Assembly (NCBI GenBank): GCA_037951105.1
Contig: JBAMJV010004345.1
Span: 92,501 to 156,500, forward strand
Reading direction: 5' to 3'
Source: Echinarachnius parma
Taxonomy: Eukaryota; Echinodermata; Echinoidea; Clypeasteroida; Echinarachniidae
Length of the DNA: 64,000 bases
Of the stretch, positions 1 through 29,753 are shown in pieces (position 1 is the stretch's first letter; the number at the start of each line of letters is the position of its first letter). The notes under the pieces are model-generated. The model was not told where the DNA came from. It was given only the letters and a program-made list of their open reading frames with translations, and did no database searches. A program made the translations under genes and the position numbers.

Positions 1-17164
<17,164 letters not shown>

Positions 17165-18842
17165 TCAGGTAAGAGAATTTTTCTTCTAAATATATCATGA
17201 AACTTTAATATCAACAGGTCAAATTTAAGATAAAGTACTGTTGATGAATGTATGATGAAAAACTTATATTAGAAATGTTCCAGGAAGCTATAGTCAAGGG
17301 ATTTCATAAGATTTATTTGAAATCTATGTACAGTGTACAAGAAATAAAGATTATCATCAAATTCATCATATAGATTTGATTGAAATCTACACATTCATAG
17401 CTGTGTGCATTTAATCCATATTGATTGTTATATTAATGTGCCTATCATGTGATTTGGATCACTATACTGTATTTATGTATGATTTTAGCCCTTAAATTCA
17501 TTGAAAAATGCTGTTCTATTTTTTACATCTACTTGTCACTAGATTCTGTACTCATATTTATTTAGACAGGCATTTTTTCCTAAGTACTGCACATTTCATG
17601 AACTTGTAGAAAGTTATTTTTTATATGAAATCTGAAACGAAAAATCAATGTTTTTTTTCCTTCTCATGTTTCATTTCATAAAATGTTAAAAATAACAATT
17701 CTTTGTTTTTATTCATAAAGCATTGATATATATATCATTTGTTTTCCTTTTCATTTTAATGTATGTTCTTGTACAGATTAGATATGGATGGTGCGTTAAG
17801 ACATCCACTTTATCATTGCCGCCACTCATTAGCTTTCGACTCATTCTTTGAAGACTGTTGAAGGATGTCTGCCTATTACAACAGTGACTGCTAATATCAA
17901 ATGAGCAATGTTCCAGAAGGAAAACACAAATTGCGCCCAAATGCTGCCATTTTCTTAAGGATTCATCGCCATCTCTCTATTTGTACCAGTTTGTAATACT
18001 TAATAGACATGACGCTGCCCTAAGTATTCCACTGATTTTGTGTGCAGTACTACAGCCTACAGGTAGATTGATTAGCATGCCAAAGTATTCTAAACATATT
18101 ATTGATTATACTTAAATACAAGTGTTTCAGTAGGTTATTAATTCAAAGGATTGTCTGGTGTCACAACTGTTCTTTATCAAAGTTTTTTTCTAAAATCATG
18201 TGAAGAGATGTATCAGAGAGAGATTAAACTTGATTTTCAAAATTGTGTGAATTGAAAAGTAGAATGCTTTTGCTAATTGTATATTTGAGCCCACCTTGCA
18301 TCAGTCATATACATCGTACCTGCAGAAAGAGCTTCAGCTTGGGCACGTTTGGACTTATTTGGTTACAAATGGAAACAAAGAAAATAGAACCTTCAATTTC
18401 CCCAATAATCAACTTGTCCAAAATAGACTTATATATAGGTTAGAATCACTGTGGTGTAATTTCTGTAAATTTTGGCATTACACTCCTGACCCCCAAAAAT
18501 AGCAAAAAGAAAATAGACCCTTCAGTTTCCCATGTATTTAAATTGTCCAAAATATACTGAGGTAAAGTTGATTGTGGTGTAATTTCTGTGATTTTTGGCA
18601 TTACACTCCTGACCCATGTGTGTACAACTCGGTGGAACAGTATGTGTTCCTGTATTGTAAAACAATAGAAGCATCAAACTTAGCTTAAATATGAGATACA
18701 ACGTAGATCTTTGAAGAAAACAATTTGTATAAATACATGACAAAATGACAAGAAAAACAAAACTTTGTTATAATCCAAATACCGACAGTTTAACCATCTT
18801 TGAGGTCAAATTTTATATTAAGCAAATAACCATCGACTGGGA

Positions 18843-18966
18843 GGGTGATGGCAAAACTATACGCGCCGAGGTGATCTGCGAAGGTACTATCATGCCGAGG
18901 CGATAGCCGAGGCATGATGGTACCTTCGCAGATCACCGAGGCGCGTATAGTTTGCCTCCATCACCC
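18843..18966. repeat. 124-bp palindromic hairpin
   Basis: GGTGATGGCAAAACTATACG on the left pairs with its inverse on the right (with a small bulge), through GATCTGCGAAGGTAC to a centre near 18904 containing GAGGCGATAGCCGAGG. Outside it, TATATCCCTCAT (18993) and its inverse near 19534-19545 may mark a larger element. Confidence 0.85.
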
Positions 18967-20278
18967 GAGTAAGGAGATTTGGTTATTTGGTTTATATCCC
19001 TCATATTATTTTGATCACACACGATCTATAGATAACTAACACAAAGGACTAAAAAGTTTGGAATATTGAGCAATTGATCAGAGTCTTTTATTTTCATTTT
19101 GTCAATCCTGCACATCAACACAATTTATGACTAAAAGGCTAAGACGCTTAAACCATTGTCTATTATGCGTAATGGCGCGTAAACTTTGCGCACCAGCGCG
19201 CTACCTTTCTGCGCACTAACGCGCACACGCGTACTTGCGCGGCCACAAGCGTTCGCATTGGCTGCCGCTGCGTTCTGGGTTGTCATGGGAACAAAACAAG
19301 TCGGTTGTAAACGTTCGCTGATTCCTAATTTAGAGATTGTTAACAACGTGCCCTATGAGATTACATGCGTATCAGCAATTTACTATAACAGCCTAGGCAG
19401 GGCCAAAAAGTTCGTTGTCCTCGACAAAAAAGGGTACTGTACAAAAGTACTATATGAGGTTGGGATTTGATGGGAGAAATTATACTTGAACACGTGACGG
19501 CGTTTCGACCAATCACATGGCTAGAACATTATCATGAGGGATATAACAACAATTATTACTCTGTAATGTTGCAGCCTTGCAGGTACTTATAAGTGAATTT
19601 CATCAGATGGATGGTGTGTCTTGTAGCAGTTCACTTGGTTATGAGAAAATGGTAAAATTTAATATTTTTCCATATCTTCATTTTAGAAATTAAGAAAAGA
19701 ATATTTGAATTATTATTTTTAGTAGGTAGCATTATGTTAAAGATATGCTATAAAAATAATAATAATTAAATAAATAATTTACAATTGCAATGTTGTACTT
19801 ATTCTGCTGCATACATTACATAGTGAGTATGATGTGTTTTGTTTTCATACTACTACTATTATGTATATTTCATGAGCTTTTGCAGGAATGTGAAAAGAAT
19901 TTGCATGTACTATATTTATTGAACAAATAAACAATTCATATATAATATATATGAATACAGATAACAAGCATGAAATGTTATTAATTACACAAACAAATAT
20001 ATGATCTACCCATGTACATTTCTGTTAAGATACAGTACATTTAAGATTGTGTTATTAAAAAATGTATGAAACATTTATATGTATGCAGTGTACTTGAAAC
20101 AAGACCTTGATAGCTGTTTCGCTGTTCTTTTACCCATTTTCTAACTCTAGGAACATCTTCTTTCTTGAGTTGAATTTTGAGTGAACCAGTAGTATGGTTA
20201 ATTATCTATTATGAATGTTTGATTGAATTTCAAACTATGACTTTGGTCAGTGACATAGATGTAATTCTGAGATAGAAG

Positions 20279-20310
20279 GGGGCCGGGGGGGGGGGGGGGG
20301 GGGGGGGGGG
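20279..20310 (+). repeat. Poly-G run
   Basis: About 30 consecutive G after GGGGCC. Similar runs occur near 14432, 25728, 26756, 39109, 48185 and 49230, mostly at repeat edges. Exact lengths in an assembly are unreliable. Confidence 0.9.
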
Positions 20311-22427
20311 TTGAGAGCTGATATTATGCTTGAGTGACCTATTATGAATGATTAATTCTTCTTCCGGTACTGTGCAGAACCTCCTAGGAGTATGCTGAAA
20401 TTCAAACCATAGCTATGTGGTGGGGGAGGATGGACTGTCCTCCTCCCCTCTCCCCCTCCAACCCCCTCCCCCACACACACAATTTAGTGGCATGCCACTG
20501 ACCTAGGCACCATATTTCATCCCATTTGGTTTCTTTTTATTCACTGCACAAAAATGAGTTTGTGCATATGGTTTGTGCTGTAATATGACAAGATATTATG
20601 GAATATGTAGTAGGAACATTTATGGTACATGGTTGTTGTTTTTTAGGATAAAGTGAATACCGAGTGTCCTCAAGCTTATTTTTCTACTTAAAAGTTGTAT
20701 TCCAATGAAATATGTTGAAACGCAATGAACAATGCATGGTCAACATTTTCCTTGAATCGCAGTGCTTACCTTGTTATGTATTGTATATTTTAAACTCACT
20801 TGTACAAATTTGCAAGGTAGGTCGATTGGTTTAAAACTGTTAAAGATTACCCATATCTCGCAATTATATGCAAACCTTCCTTGATAATTCGTTTGGAGCC
20901 ATATCTTAAGTTCATCTGTAATCATGGTAAATGGTACATTGTACATGTGGTATAGCCATTTAATTCTGGTGAAAAGAAATGAAATTCGGTTATTTGTTTA
21001 AACAATCCAGCTATTGCTAGCCATTATATACATGTATATCTAGCTAGCCAGTTTAGAAGAAAATGTTCTTATATGTTGCAATGTTATTCACAGCTGTGTG
21101 TGGTGTTTATTTTGAAGCATTGAAAGTCTCAATCATGTTTAGTATGTGATGACAGTCCAAAAGCAATTATAGTACATGCTGTATTTGCATCAAATATATG
21201 TGGTTATTTAATATTTAATGTAAATAATTAATGATATTTTATACCCATTATATTCTATTGTTAAGATAGTATATGTCTGTACATCTTTCAAAACTGTTAT
21301 TCTCTTCACAGTGCTTTGACATACGTAGATTTGTAACAGTATATACATGTAATTTAATTTCTGCAAACTGATAATGATTTATTGTGATTTTTGAAATCAT
21401 CTTTAAAGATGATGTCCCTTTTTGCAAGCCAAAAAATGTGTAAGTTGGTTTATGTGTATAAGGGAGAATAAACTGTAACTGTATTATAACCCATCTTGCA
21501 ATAATACAACTAAAAGTAAATACTTTCTAGGAATTATATTTACATCTAAATTTTAAAATTGTTTTTTGCATGTCGCCTATGTAGTTGATATTTTCTTTGA
21601 TACTAGAAGCAGTACATTGTAAGATTTTATTTTTTATTTTTATGAACTTGTTCGGGATAATGTTGGTTTATATGACTACCACTATAATGATCAAGCATTA
21701 ATATACTTTTTCTAAAGAGGGGGTCTAGAAAAAAATTGCTAACAGTAAAAATCAATATACTTGTAATGTGGTATAGTTTATCACTGTTCTTTAGATTCTG
21801 GGAGATTGTTTCCCAAGCAAAACTTGTAAAGTGAATTATATTGCATCGTTATACACCCTGCTTTTGGTGGAGTTTTTTTAAGGACAAGTCCTTAATTTGT
21901 GTTTAAAACTTGATTTATAATGACCATTTAATGGATCTATAGACCTCTCTGCCTTTATTTTCAACCCTTAGAAAAAACCTAATTGTAAGAATTGTTTGTA
22001 GCATAATACAACAAATGTTATGGCAAAGGTGCTTGGGACTTAAGGACTTATATATGAATTAGCAAGAACATGTGAGAATGAAATCGTGAGATTAGTTGAC
22101 ATTTTCATGTATAAGTTAACAGATAATCTAATTTAAACAGTACACATGATTTGATCATTTGATTATGATTCGTATGGAGCAGTATACTTATGTCCTTTCA
22201 TAGCAACCTATTTATGTCATATTGAGTAGATATAAAACTCAGGATATATGTAGATGTAAATATTGCAATAAATATGGATATGGATTAAATGATGGATGGA
22301 TTCATAATGCCTGCATATTTTTAAGTTTGAGCAGCTTTCTTTGTGTTGAAGTTTTCATTTTTTAATTCTTGCTAAAAAGGATATAACAAAGATGTCTGCT
22401 TATAATCCCTTTATCTTACAATAGTGT

Positions 22428-24436
22428 ACAGAGGCAAAGCCAGGCATGGTTTTACAAGCACAGAGGCAAAGCCAGGCATGGTTTTACAGGCACAGAGGCA
22501 AAGCCAGGCATGGTTTTACAGGCACAGAGGCAAAGCCAGGCATGGTTTTACAAGCACAGAGGCAAAGCCAGGCATGGTTTTACAGGCACAGAGGCAAAGC
22601 CAGGCATGGTTTTACAGGCACAGAGGCAAAGCCAGGCATGGTTTTACAAGCACAGAGGCAAAGCCAGGCATGGTTTTACAAGCACAGAGGCAAAGCCAGG
22701 CATGGTTTTACAGGCACAGAGGCAAAGCCAGGCATGGTTTTACAGGCACAGAGGCAAAGCCAGGCATGGTTTTACAAGCACAGAGGCAAAGCCAGGCATG
22801 GTTTTACAGGCACAGAGGCAAAGCCAGGCATGGTTTTACAGGCACAGAGGCAAAGCCAGGCATGGTTTTACAAGCACAGAGGCAAAGCCAGGCATGGTTT
22901 TACAAGCACAGAGGCAAAGCCAGGCATGGTTTTACAGGCACAGAGGCAAAGCCAGGCATGGTTTTACAGGCACAGAGGCAAAGCCAGGCATGGTTTTACA
23001 AGCACAGAGGCAAAGCCAGGTATGGTTTTACAGGCACAGAGGCAAAGCCAGGCATGGTTTTACAAGCACAGAGGCAAAGCCAGGCATGGTTTTACAAGCA
23101 CAGAGGCAAAGCCAGGTATGGTTTTACAGGCACAGAGGCAAAGCCAGGCATGGTTTTACAGGCACAGAGGCAAAGCCAGGCATGGTTTTACAAGCACAGA
23201 GGCAAAGCCAGGCATGGTTTTACAAGCACAGAGGCAAAGCCAGGCATGGTTTTACAAGCACAGAGGCAAAGCCAGGCATGGTTTTACAAGCACAGAGGCA
23301 AAGCCAGGCATGGTTTTACAAGCACAGAGGCAAAGCCAGGCATGGTTTTACAAGCACAGAGGCAAAGCCAGGCATTGTTTTACAAGCACAGAGGCAAAGC
23401 CAGGCATGGTTTTACAAGCACAGAGGCAAAGCCAGGCATTGTTTTACAAGCACAGAGGCAAAGCCAGGCATGGTTTTACAAGCACAGAGGCAAAGCCAGG
23501 CATGCTTTTACAGGCACAGAGGCAAAGCCAGGCATGGTTTTACAAGCACAAAGGCAAAGCCAGGCATGGTTTTACAAGCACAGAGGCAAAGCCAGGCATG
23601 GTTTTACAAGCACAGAGGCAAAGCCAGGCATGGTTTTACAAGCACAGAGGCAAAGCCATCAGGCATGGTTTTACAAGCACAGAGGCAAAGCCAGGCATGG
23701 TTTTACAGGCACAGAGGCAAAGCCAGGCATGGTTTTACAAGCACAGAGGCAAAGCCAGGTATGGTTTTACAAGCACAGAGGCAAAGCCAGGCATGGTTTT
23801 ACAAGCACAGAGGCAAAGCCATCAGGCATGGTTTTACAAGCACAGAGGCAAAGCCAGGCATGGTTTTACAAGCACAGAGGCAAAGCCATCAGGCATGGTT
23901 TTACAAGCACAGAGGCAAAGCCAGGCATGGTTTTACAAGCACAGAGGCAAAGCCAGGCATGGTTTTACAAGCACAGAGGCAAAGCCAGGCATGGTTTTAC
24001 AAGCACAGAGGCAAAGCCATCAGGCATGGTTTTACAGGCACAGAGGCAAAGCCAGGCATGGTTTTACAGGCACAGAGGCAAAGCCAGGCATGGTTTTACA
24101 AGCACAGAGGCAAAGCCATCAGGCATGGTTTTACAAGCACAGAGGCAAAGCCAGGCATGGTTTTACAAGCACAGAGGCAAAGCCAGGCATGGTTTTACAA
24201 GCACAGAGGCAAAGCCATCAGGCATGGTTTTACAAGCACAGAGGCAAAGCCAGGCATTGTTTTACAGGCACAGAGGCAAAGCCAGGCATTGTTTTACAGG
24301 CACAGAGGCAAAGCCAGGCATTGTTTTACAGGCACAGAGGCAAAGCCAGGCATTGTTTTACAGGCACAGAGGCAAAGCCATCAGGCATGGTTTTACAAGC
24401 ACAGAGGCAAAGCCATCAGGCATGGTTTTACAAGCA
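22428..24436 (+). repeat. 32-bp minisatellite, about 62 units
   Basis: The unit is ACAGAGGCAAAGCCAGGCAT followed by GGTTTTACARGC. Units vary at A/G in ACARGC, GGCATGG/GGCATTG/GGTATGG, and an ATC insertion after AAAGCC confined to the second half. Unit length is not a multiple of three and no plus-strand frame contains a stop, so all three frames stay open for about 2 kb and read the same 32-residue peptide repeat. The array lies 5 kb downstream of PPP1R37; I regard the ORFs as a by-product. Confidence 0.95.
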
Positions 24437-25723
24437 AGTTTTTGCCTTGGGGAAGCAGAACTATCCTTCTCGTGTTTTTATCTGACAAGGGAAATACTTT
24501 TCAGGCATCAAAATAATAATTTTGGCATAATGTTCTGCAAAATTACTTTGAATGTTGTTTTTGTCTGTGTATAAAGTGTTACTGCATGTGTGGTTGTTTT
24601 GGGGGTTGTGTGTGTGTGTTTTTGACATTTGAAATTGAGTGGGTAAGTTGTTTGGAAATCCTAGTGTGTTTGTATCTGTGTGTGTGGGTGGGTGGGGGAT
24701 GAGAGCTAGGGTCGGTTGATTTGCAAATATAATGTAGGTTTTGTTCGCATACAGAATTACTTGTTCTGTGTGTGTATTTCTATTAGTGTATTCATGTCTA
24801 ACTGTACTGTGCATATTTGTATGTTTGTTTATGTGTGTGTATGTGTGACCAAACAGGTATTGTCAGATGTTACAACATAACTCCTTTAACAATAATAAAA
24901 ATAATATGACATAACATTTTTAACAAACTAGATTATGTTACTGAAAGGAAAAAGAAGCAATATTGCCAAACTAAAAGATATATAGGCAGTCTCAGACATA
25001 AGTAATCAAAATTGATTGAATGAGTTTGTAAAAAACAAATAACCAACAGTCCAACATACCAATCTTGAGTTCAATAATGGCAGCTATATAAACATTTAGG
25101 ACTCTAGGGGCCTTCTAACAAACCTACGTCAGGTCCCTCAAATATCTACACAATCTCATTATTAAATATTTTGTTCAAAATTATTGAGATTGTTCTTTTA
25201 TTGCATCATGATATAACGCGACTGGACCTTCTACTCTATATAGGGTCCCCCCCCCCCCAAAAAAAAAGCGGAATGTGATATGTCTCATAACACAGAAACA
25301 TGATGTGTATGTTCACTGGATAGATAATCTTTTACTTTAAAAAATGTTACCAAGAACAGTAATTTTATGCTGCATGGTGGTGATGATGATTACAAATAAT
25401 ATACTGTATGAGTAGAATATTGAAGATAATTATATAGGCCTACTGGTAATGATGATGATGAGTGGGGAGCTATGAGGAGAGGAGAGGAAAGTTGCCTTAC
25501 ATGGCAGACAGTCTAAACAAAAATATATGAATGCGCATAGCAGATTTTGCACTATAGACGTCATTATGCTGAGGGCTCTCTCTAATATCGACTCTGGATT
25601 AACAAATATTTGATGTTCAGTTCAGTTTATTTCCACAATTTAAAATAAAATTCATGTGTACATTCACAGTAAAATACAGGTAAAAATATAATAGTTGGTG
25701 TATATGCCTACATCAGTACTAAC
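24437..25723. other. Intergenic, no gene seen
   Basis: TG-rich sequence (24560-24860), then AT-rich sequence with a C/A run near 25249-25267. No ORF or motif worth naming. Confidence 0.6.
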
Positions 25724-26386
25724 CCCCGGGGGGGGGGGGGGGGTCTGTCCTCATAGAAAGGGGGGTATCATGCGTGACCAAGGACTTGCCAAAAGCACCC
25801 TAAACAAGTATTTGCGTGGTGCAAAAAATACACCCTAAGTATAAAGTATGATTATCGGTAATTTGCTACCCTAAGTAAGTAATCAATTTTTTGTAAACCC
25901 CTAAGCAAGTTATAACTATTTGTGATACCCTATTAAAGCAAGTAATATACCAAGGACTTGCCAAAAGCACCCTAAACAAGTATTATTACGAATGCATGAA
26001 AAAATAGCGATAGCTCTCGTTCATGTTAATGAGATTGATATCCAGGAATCGAAACGCTGGGATAAATCCAGGGGCTGTCTCTGCGAACGTGTGCGATGTT
26101 TTGGACCGGGATTTGGTGGATATTTCAGCTCAAAATGGTGACAAACTTGTTCTAGTGTTGAATGAACCCTAAGCAAGTAAGCTGAATTTTTGAGACCCTA
26201 AATGCGTAACTCATTAGCCTTAAAAAGATACCCTTTTTCCTGATTTATGGTGATTTTGAGACCCTATTCAAGATACTCGAGTAACTTGCCTGATCGTAAA
26301 AAACCACCCTTTTTACACGAATCCTTGGTCACGCATGATACCCCCCTTTCTATGAGGACAGACCCCCCCCCCCCCCCCCCCCGGGT
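25724..26386. mobile_element. 663-bp inverted-repeat element with G/C-run ends and 7-bp target duplication
   Basis: The ends are CCCCGGG plus a G run plus GTCTGTCCTCATAGAAAGGG, matched in inverse at the right through TATCATGCGTGACCAAGGA. TACTAAC flanks both sides (25717-25723 and 26387-26393). Inside, ACCAAGGACTTGCCAAAAGC occurs twice (about 25778 and 25951). No transposase. Confidence 0.85.
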
Positions 26387-26478
26387 TACTAACACACTAA
26401 TACAGATAAAAAGAAATCAACCTGTATTTGCATGTCATGAAAGATTGGTAGATACTCACAAGAGACTGATAGATATTC

Positions 26479-26729
26479 GGCAAAACTATACTTTAGTAGG
26501 CTAGCAGAATTTTGGTCGCTAACTTCAACCCTAACCTTAAGTCTTAACCCTAACCCTAAATTTGGTGGCTATAGGTCAGATTTAGTGGTTATAGGTCAGA
26601 TTTAGTGGCTATAGGTCAGATTTAGTGGCTATGGTTAGATTTAGTGGCTCAAAGTTAGATTAATTGGGCAGTACGAAAATTGAAGTTAGCAACCAAAATT
26701 CTGCTAGCCTACTAAAGAACAGTTTTGCC
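26479..26729. mobile_element. 251-bp inverted-repeat element with 8-bp target duplication
   Basis: GGCAAAACTATACTTTAGTA at the left pairs with the right end, continuing through GGCTAGCAGAATTTTGG. The direct repeat AGATATTC flanks it exactly (26471-26478, 26730-26737). The core holds four or five 20-bp units (TTTAGTGGCTATAGGTCAGA type) and a short CCCTAACCCTAA. Confidence 0.9.
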
Positions 26730-26755
26730 AGATATTCAGTTGCGGGAAGGAATAT

Positions 26756-26870
26756 GGGGGGGGGGGGGGGGGGAGGTGGGGCAAAATTATATGTTTACTC
26801 TCCCCCCCCCCCCCCCCCCCCCCCCCCCGGCTCTCCGCGCGCGGCCCCCAGGCCCTCCCGGTCCCCAGAT
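26756..26870. repeat. G run, C run and GC-rich patch
   Basis: About 18 G, then about 27 C, then a CpG-rich stretch (CTCCGCGCGCGGCCCCCAGG). It could be the edge of a promoter for the candidate first exon at 26988, or only another G/C-ended repeat. Confidence 0.5.
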
Positions 26871-26987
26871 CAGATATCCATGTAGGATCTTTGATTGCGC
26901 TGTACTCGACCGAGTCTGAGGCTGAGCTGCATGCCCTGCGGATTTGACTTGGAACTACTGTACTGCACTGCTACTCTGTCTGAGAAA

Positions 26988-27012
26988 ATGGAAGGTGTTG
27001 CTACTTCTGGAG
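26988..27012 (+). CDS. Candidate first coding exon of the HTH-ZNRD2 transcript
   Basis: ATG in good context (AAAATGG) encodes MEGVATSG and ends at a GTAATT donor in phase 1. Spliced to the acceptor before 30991, it reads MEGVATSG-GEMDRNMAAV without a frame break. A CpG-rich patch lies just upstream. The evidence is only splice sites, phase and context, and the intron would be about 4 kb and full of repeats. Without this exon, translation would start at 30996 or 31008. Confidence 0.3.
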
Positions 27013-27570
27013 GTAATTTCTATTTTGTGTGTGATTATGATTTGTATTTACATCCATTTGTGTTTTTGTTGTGAAATTATGGTAGAAATTCCTCTTGTCA
27101 AGTTCGCGTTGAGTGTTTTATTTGGCCGTACATGATTCAGAGGAAAAAAATTATATGCGCCGCTTGTACTGATTACTCTTTTGGCTTGTTCATTCTTGAC
27201 ACCGTCGCATTGTCATCTCTGCTTCGTGCGATATTGGTTAGTAAGGCCGCGTATTTCTTGGCGGTGCCACGTATTTTACGAAGTGGTCTAATGCGCTGAT
27301 CCCATCCAATATTTAGTAGTAACACAATTTATTAGACATCAGCAAAACATACAGATTATATGTGTCCTACCCGGAAATGTAGATATATTATGGGTGGGTG
27401 TCATAAAAAACACTGCACTTTTGATGTCATTAATATTGAAGTTTAACTAAGATAGCTGAATAGTAGCTCAAGTCAGGGAACACTAGAAAGACACATTTTC
27501 ATACATTTGAGGACATTGTCATTGAACATGTCATTCCTACAATCCTAGCGCTCTAGCTCTAGTGTCTTAT

Positions 27571-29391
27571 TATAACTCTACAGAACTCCAGCGCTTGCAC
27601 TGGCATTCTACAAGACAACAAGTACAACCACCTATAAATTTAATAGAGCCCCAAAATTTTCATTTTTGTGCTTAAAATGATACATGTGATACGGTACTTA
27701 CCACCGATCAGAGCACAAATATGTGATACAACTTGGCGCTAGATAAAAATTATGATTTTTCGCTCCATCCCGCATCAAAATTAGTGATTTATGCACCTCC
27801 TCGACTTCTCTCCGTGTCGTATCGCGACTTCTGAACGATCGATGATCGCGCTTTGGTTTCCAATCAAGTCGCCCGCCGATTCCAAATAGACAGCATATAT
27901 AAAATTCCCACCACCCATAATAGATAGCGCCGCCAACGAGAGAGATCTGCACAACAGCAGTGATCGCTGCCACCGAGGCTTATAATTTAGCCTCCGACCC
28001 CCTCTCGTACATCATCGCGCTCTGCCCTCGCACGGAGTGCGCCATCTGCTGACGGCCAAATATAATATGGCATATAAACTAAGCCTGGGTCGGAACGAAC
28101 GGAATACCGGAATCCGTCCGGTGTGTGCGTGTTCCGGTTTTGTTTTCTCCATTCCGGTATTCCGATGAAAATCACGGAAAACCTCTTTTTCCTCAAAAAT
28201 TCATATTTTGTAGTAGAAAACTAACAGAAGAAAACAAATGACAAAAAAGTACAAGAAAAACGATGTCGAATGCAACTTACAACGACAAGAAATCCGCTGC
28301 GTTTATATGAAAGCCGATCTAGCGAGTACTACTACGATCGACTAGGCTAGCTACCCCGGCGCGCCCCGCACAGTCATGCAGCTAGCTGCTATCAGTCAGA
28401 GCTAGCTAGCTAGCTAGCTAGCTGTGCCGTACCATCATCAAACGTTTCTCAAACGTTGACATCCAGTCCGCAAGTCTATCGGTACTAATGCTCCGACACA
28501 GCCCGCCATATCACTCGTATACTTTGTGTGCAGGTTATGGGTCTATTTTCTTGCGCGAGATCGATCCGCCGGGAATTCCGCCGGGAATCTCGCGTAGGAA
28601 AATAGACCCTATAGCCTGCATGCAAAGTATATACAAGTTAGTGTTGACTTATTCGTGTCGTTGTATTTAGCTTCAGTTCATGCAGTTTCGAGCGAGTTAG
28701 AAAATGTTCGAGATATAATCAGCGCATTTTTTTTTGTTGCTGTTTTTGCAGGTAATTGTTCTCGTATTTATTTTAAAAGCCATACAAACATGTAAGTAAA
28801 ATAAGAGACATTTTCGTTCCTTTTCGGCACTTTTTAAGAGTGCAACTTGCTTGCAAGGTCAAGGCAGTTGAGTTGGCCTGTTTCGCAGCGCGGGGCCTGC
28901 ATGCCTGCGCTGCCGAAACCATGGCAGACCTTCTAGTGCGTGTTCGTTCCGTATCATTCATTGGCAGATTTTTTTTTTATCGGAATACCGGATTCCGACC
29001 GGCACAACACTGTCGGATTCCGGAACAAAAAATTTCCGACATGACTCAGGCCTAATATAAACAATAAAACATAGTCCGGAATAAGGACTAGGAATCGGCG
29101 GGCGACTTGAATGGAGACCAAAGCGCGATCATCGATCGTTCAGAAGTCGCGATACGACACAGAGAGAAGTCGAGGAGGTGCATAAATCACTCATTTTGAT
29201 GCGGAATGGAGCGAAAAATCATCATTTTTATCTACCGCCAAGTTGTATAACATATTTGTGCTCTGATCGGTGGTACCGTATCATATGTATCATTTTAAGC
29301 ACAATTATCGTGCGCACAAAAGTGAACATTTTGGGGCTCTATTAGGTGGTTGTAGAACGCCAACGCAAGCGCTGGCGTTCTGTAGAGTTAT
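27571..29391. mobile_element. 1.8-kb element with 300-bp inverted-repeat arms
   Basis: The left arm (27571-27883) and right arm (29091-29391) are inverses over about 300 bp, sharing TATAACTCTACAGAA, ACCACCTA, GATCAGAGCACAAATATGTG, TCGTATCGCGACTTCTGAAC and GTCGCCCGCCGATTCC. AGTGTCTT occurs just outside both arms (27561 and about 29392) and may be a target duplication. The 1.2-kb centre holds a smaller hairpin element, a TAGC microsatellite (28396-28422) and CGGAATACCGG-type palindromes. No transposase. Confidence 0.82.
28440..28635. repeat. Fold-back hairpin element, copy 2
   Basis: Shares with copy 1 (3170-3330) the leader CTCAAACGTTGACATCCAGT and the arm GCCCGCCATATCACTCGTA. The loop is GATCCGCCGGGAATTCCGCC. 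The right arm is cut short after TGCAAAGTATATA. Nested inside the 27571-29391 element. Confidence 0.85.
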
Positions 29392-29753
29392 AGTGTCTTG
29401 TGCAAATCTATGGCATGCATTTTCGTTTTGCCGACAGCAAACATCAAGTTCAAGTTCAATATAACATTTATTTCCAAATCTTTTCAATAACATACATTGA
29501 CAAAATTACCCGAACATAAAAATTAATCTTACCAGAATGTATTTCTTACCTGAATTTTTACACTACTCGGAATATGGGATCATTATCTTAAAAATCCAGG
29601 GTCGATTGAGTTGGGATGGGCAAACAATTCAGAAATATCAGCACTTTTTTAGCGACGACTGTGTGATAGTCCGGAGCCTGAAATGGCCGATATAACACTA
29701 CAGTGCAAGTGCGATCATGCATGTGTGCGGTACAGCGCACTTGCACTGTTAAA

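Larger units (their letters stand above)
17165..22272 (+). other. PPP1R37: PPP1R37 3' flank, probable 3' UTR
   Basis: AT-rich, with no credible ORF. AATAAA occurs at 17343, 21467 and 22267, so the transcript may end early or run about 5 kb. A fold-back element (18843-18966) and a poly-G run (about 20280-20310) interrupt it. No conserved coding signal was found between 16448 and 17090 or after 17164. Confidence 0.4.

Noticed and set aside
19186..19470. 94-residue ORF in the PPP1R37 3' flank
   Set aside because: Lies between candidate element ends (18993 and 19545), GC-rich start, no motif recognised, no splice support.
22428..24436. CRISPR-like array or long repetitive protein gene
   Set aside because: Units are contiguous with no spacers, the genome is eukaryotic, and the three open frames follow from the unit sequence. 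There is no promoter or start context.
26545..26560. CCCTAACCCTAA as an interstitial telomere
   Set aside because: Only two units, within the core of a small transposon. Too short to mean anything.
29701..29749. Short hairpin as a microRNA precursor
   Set aside because: The stem is only about 13 bp and it abuts a MITE. No precursor-like length or arm pairing.
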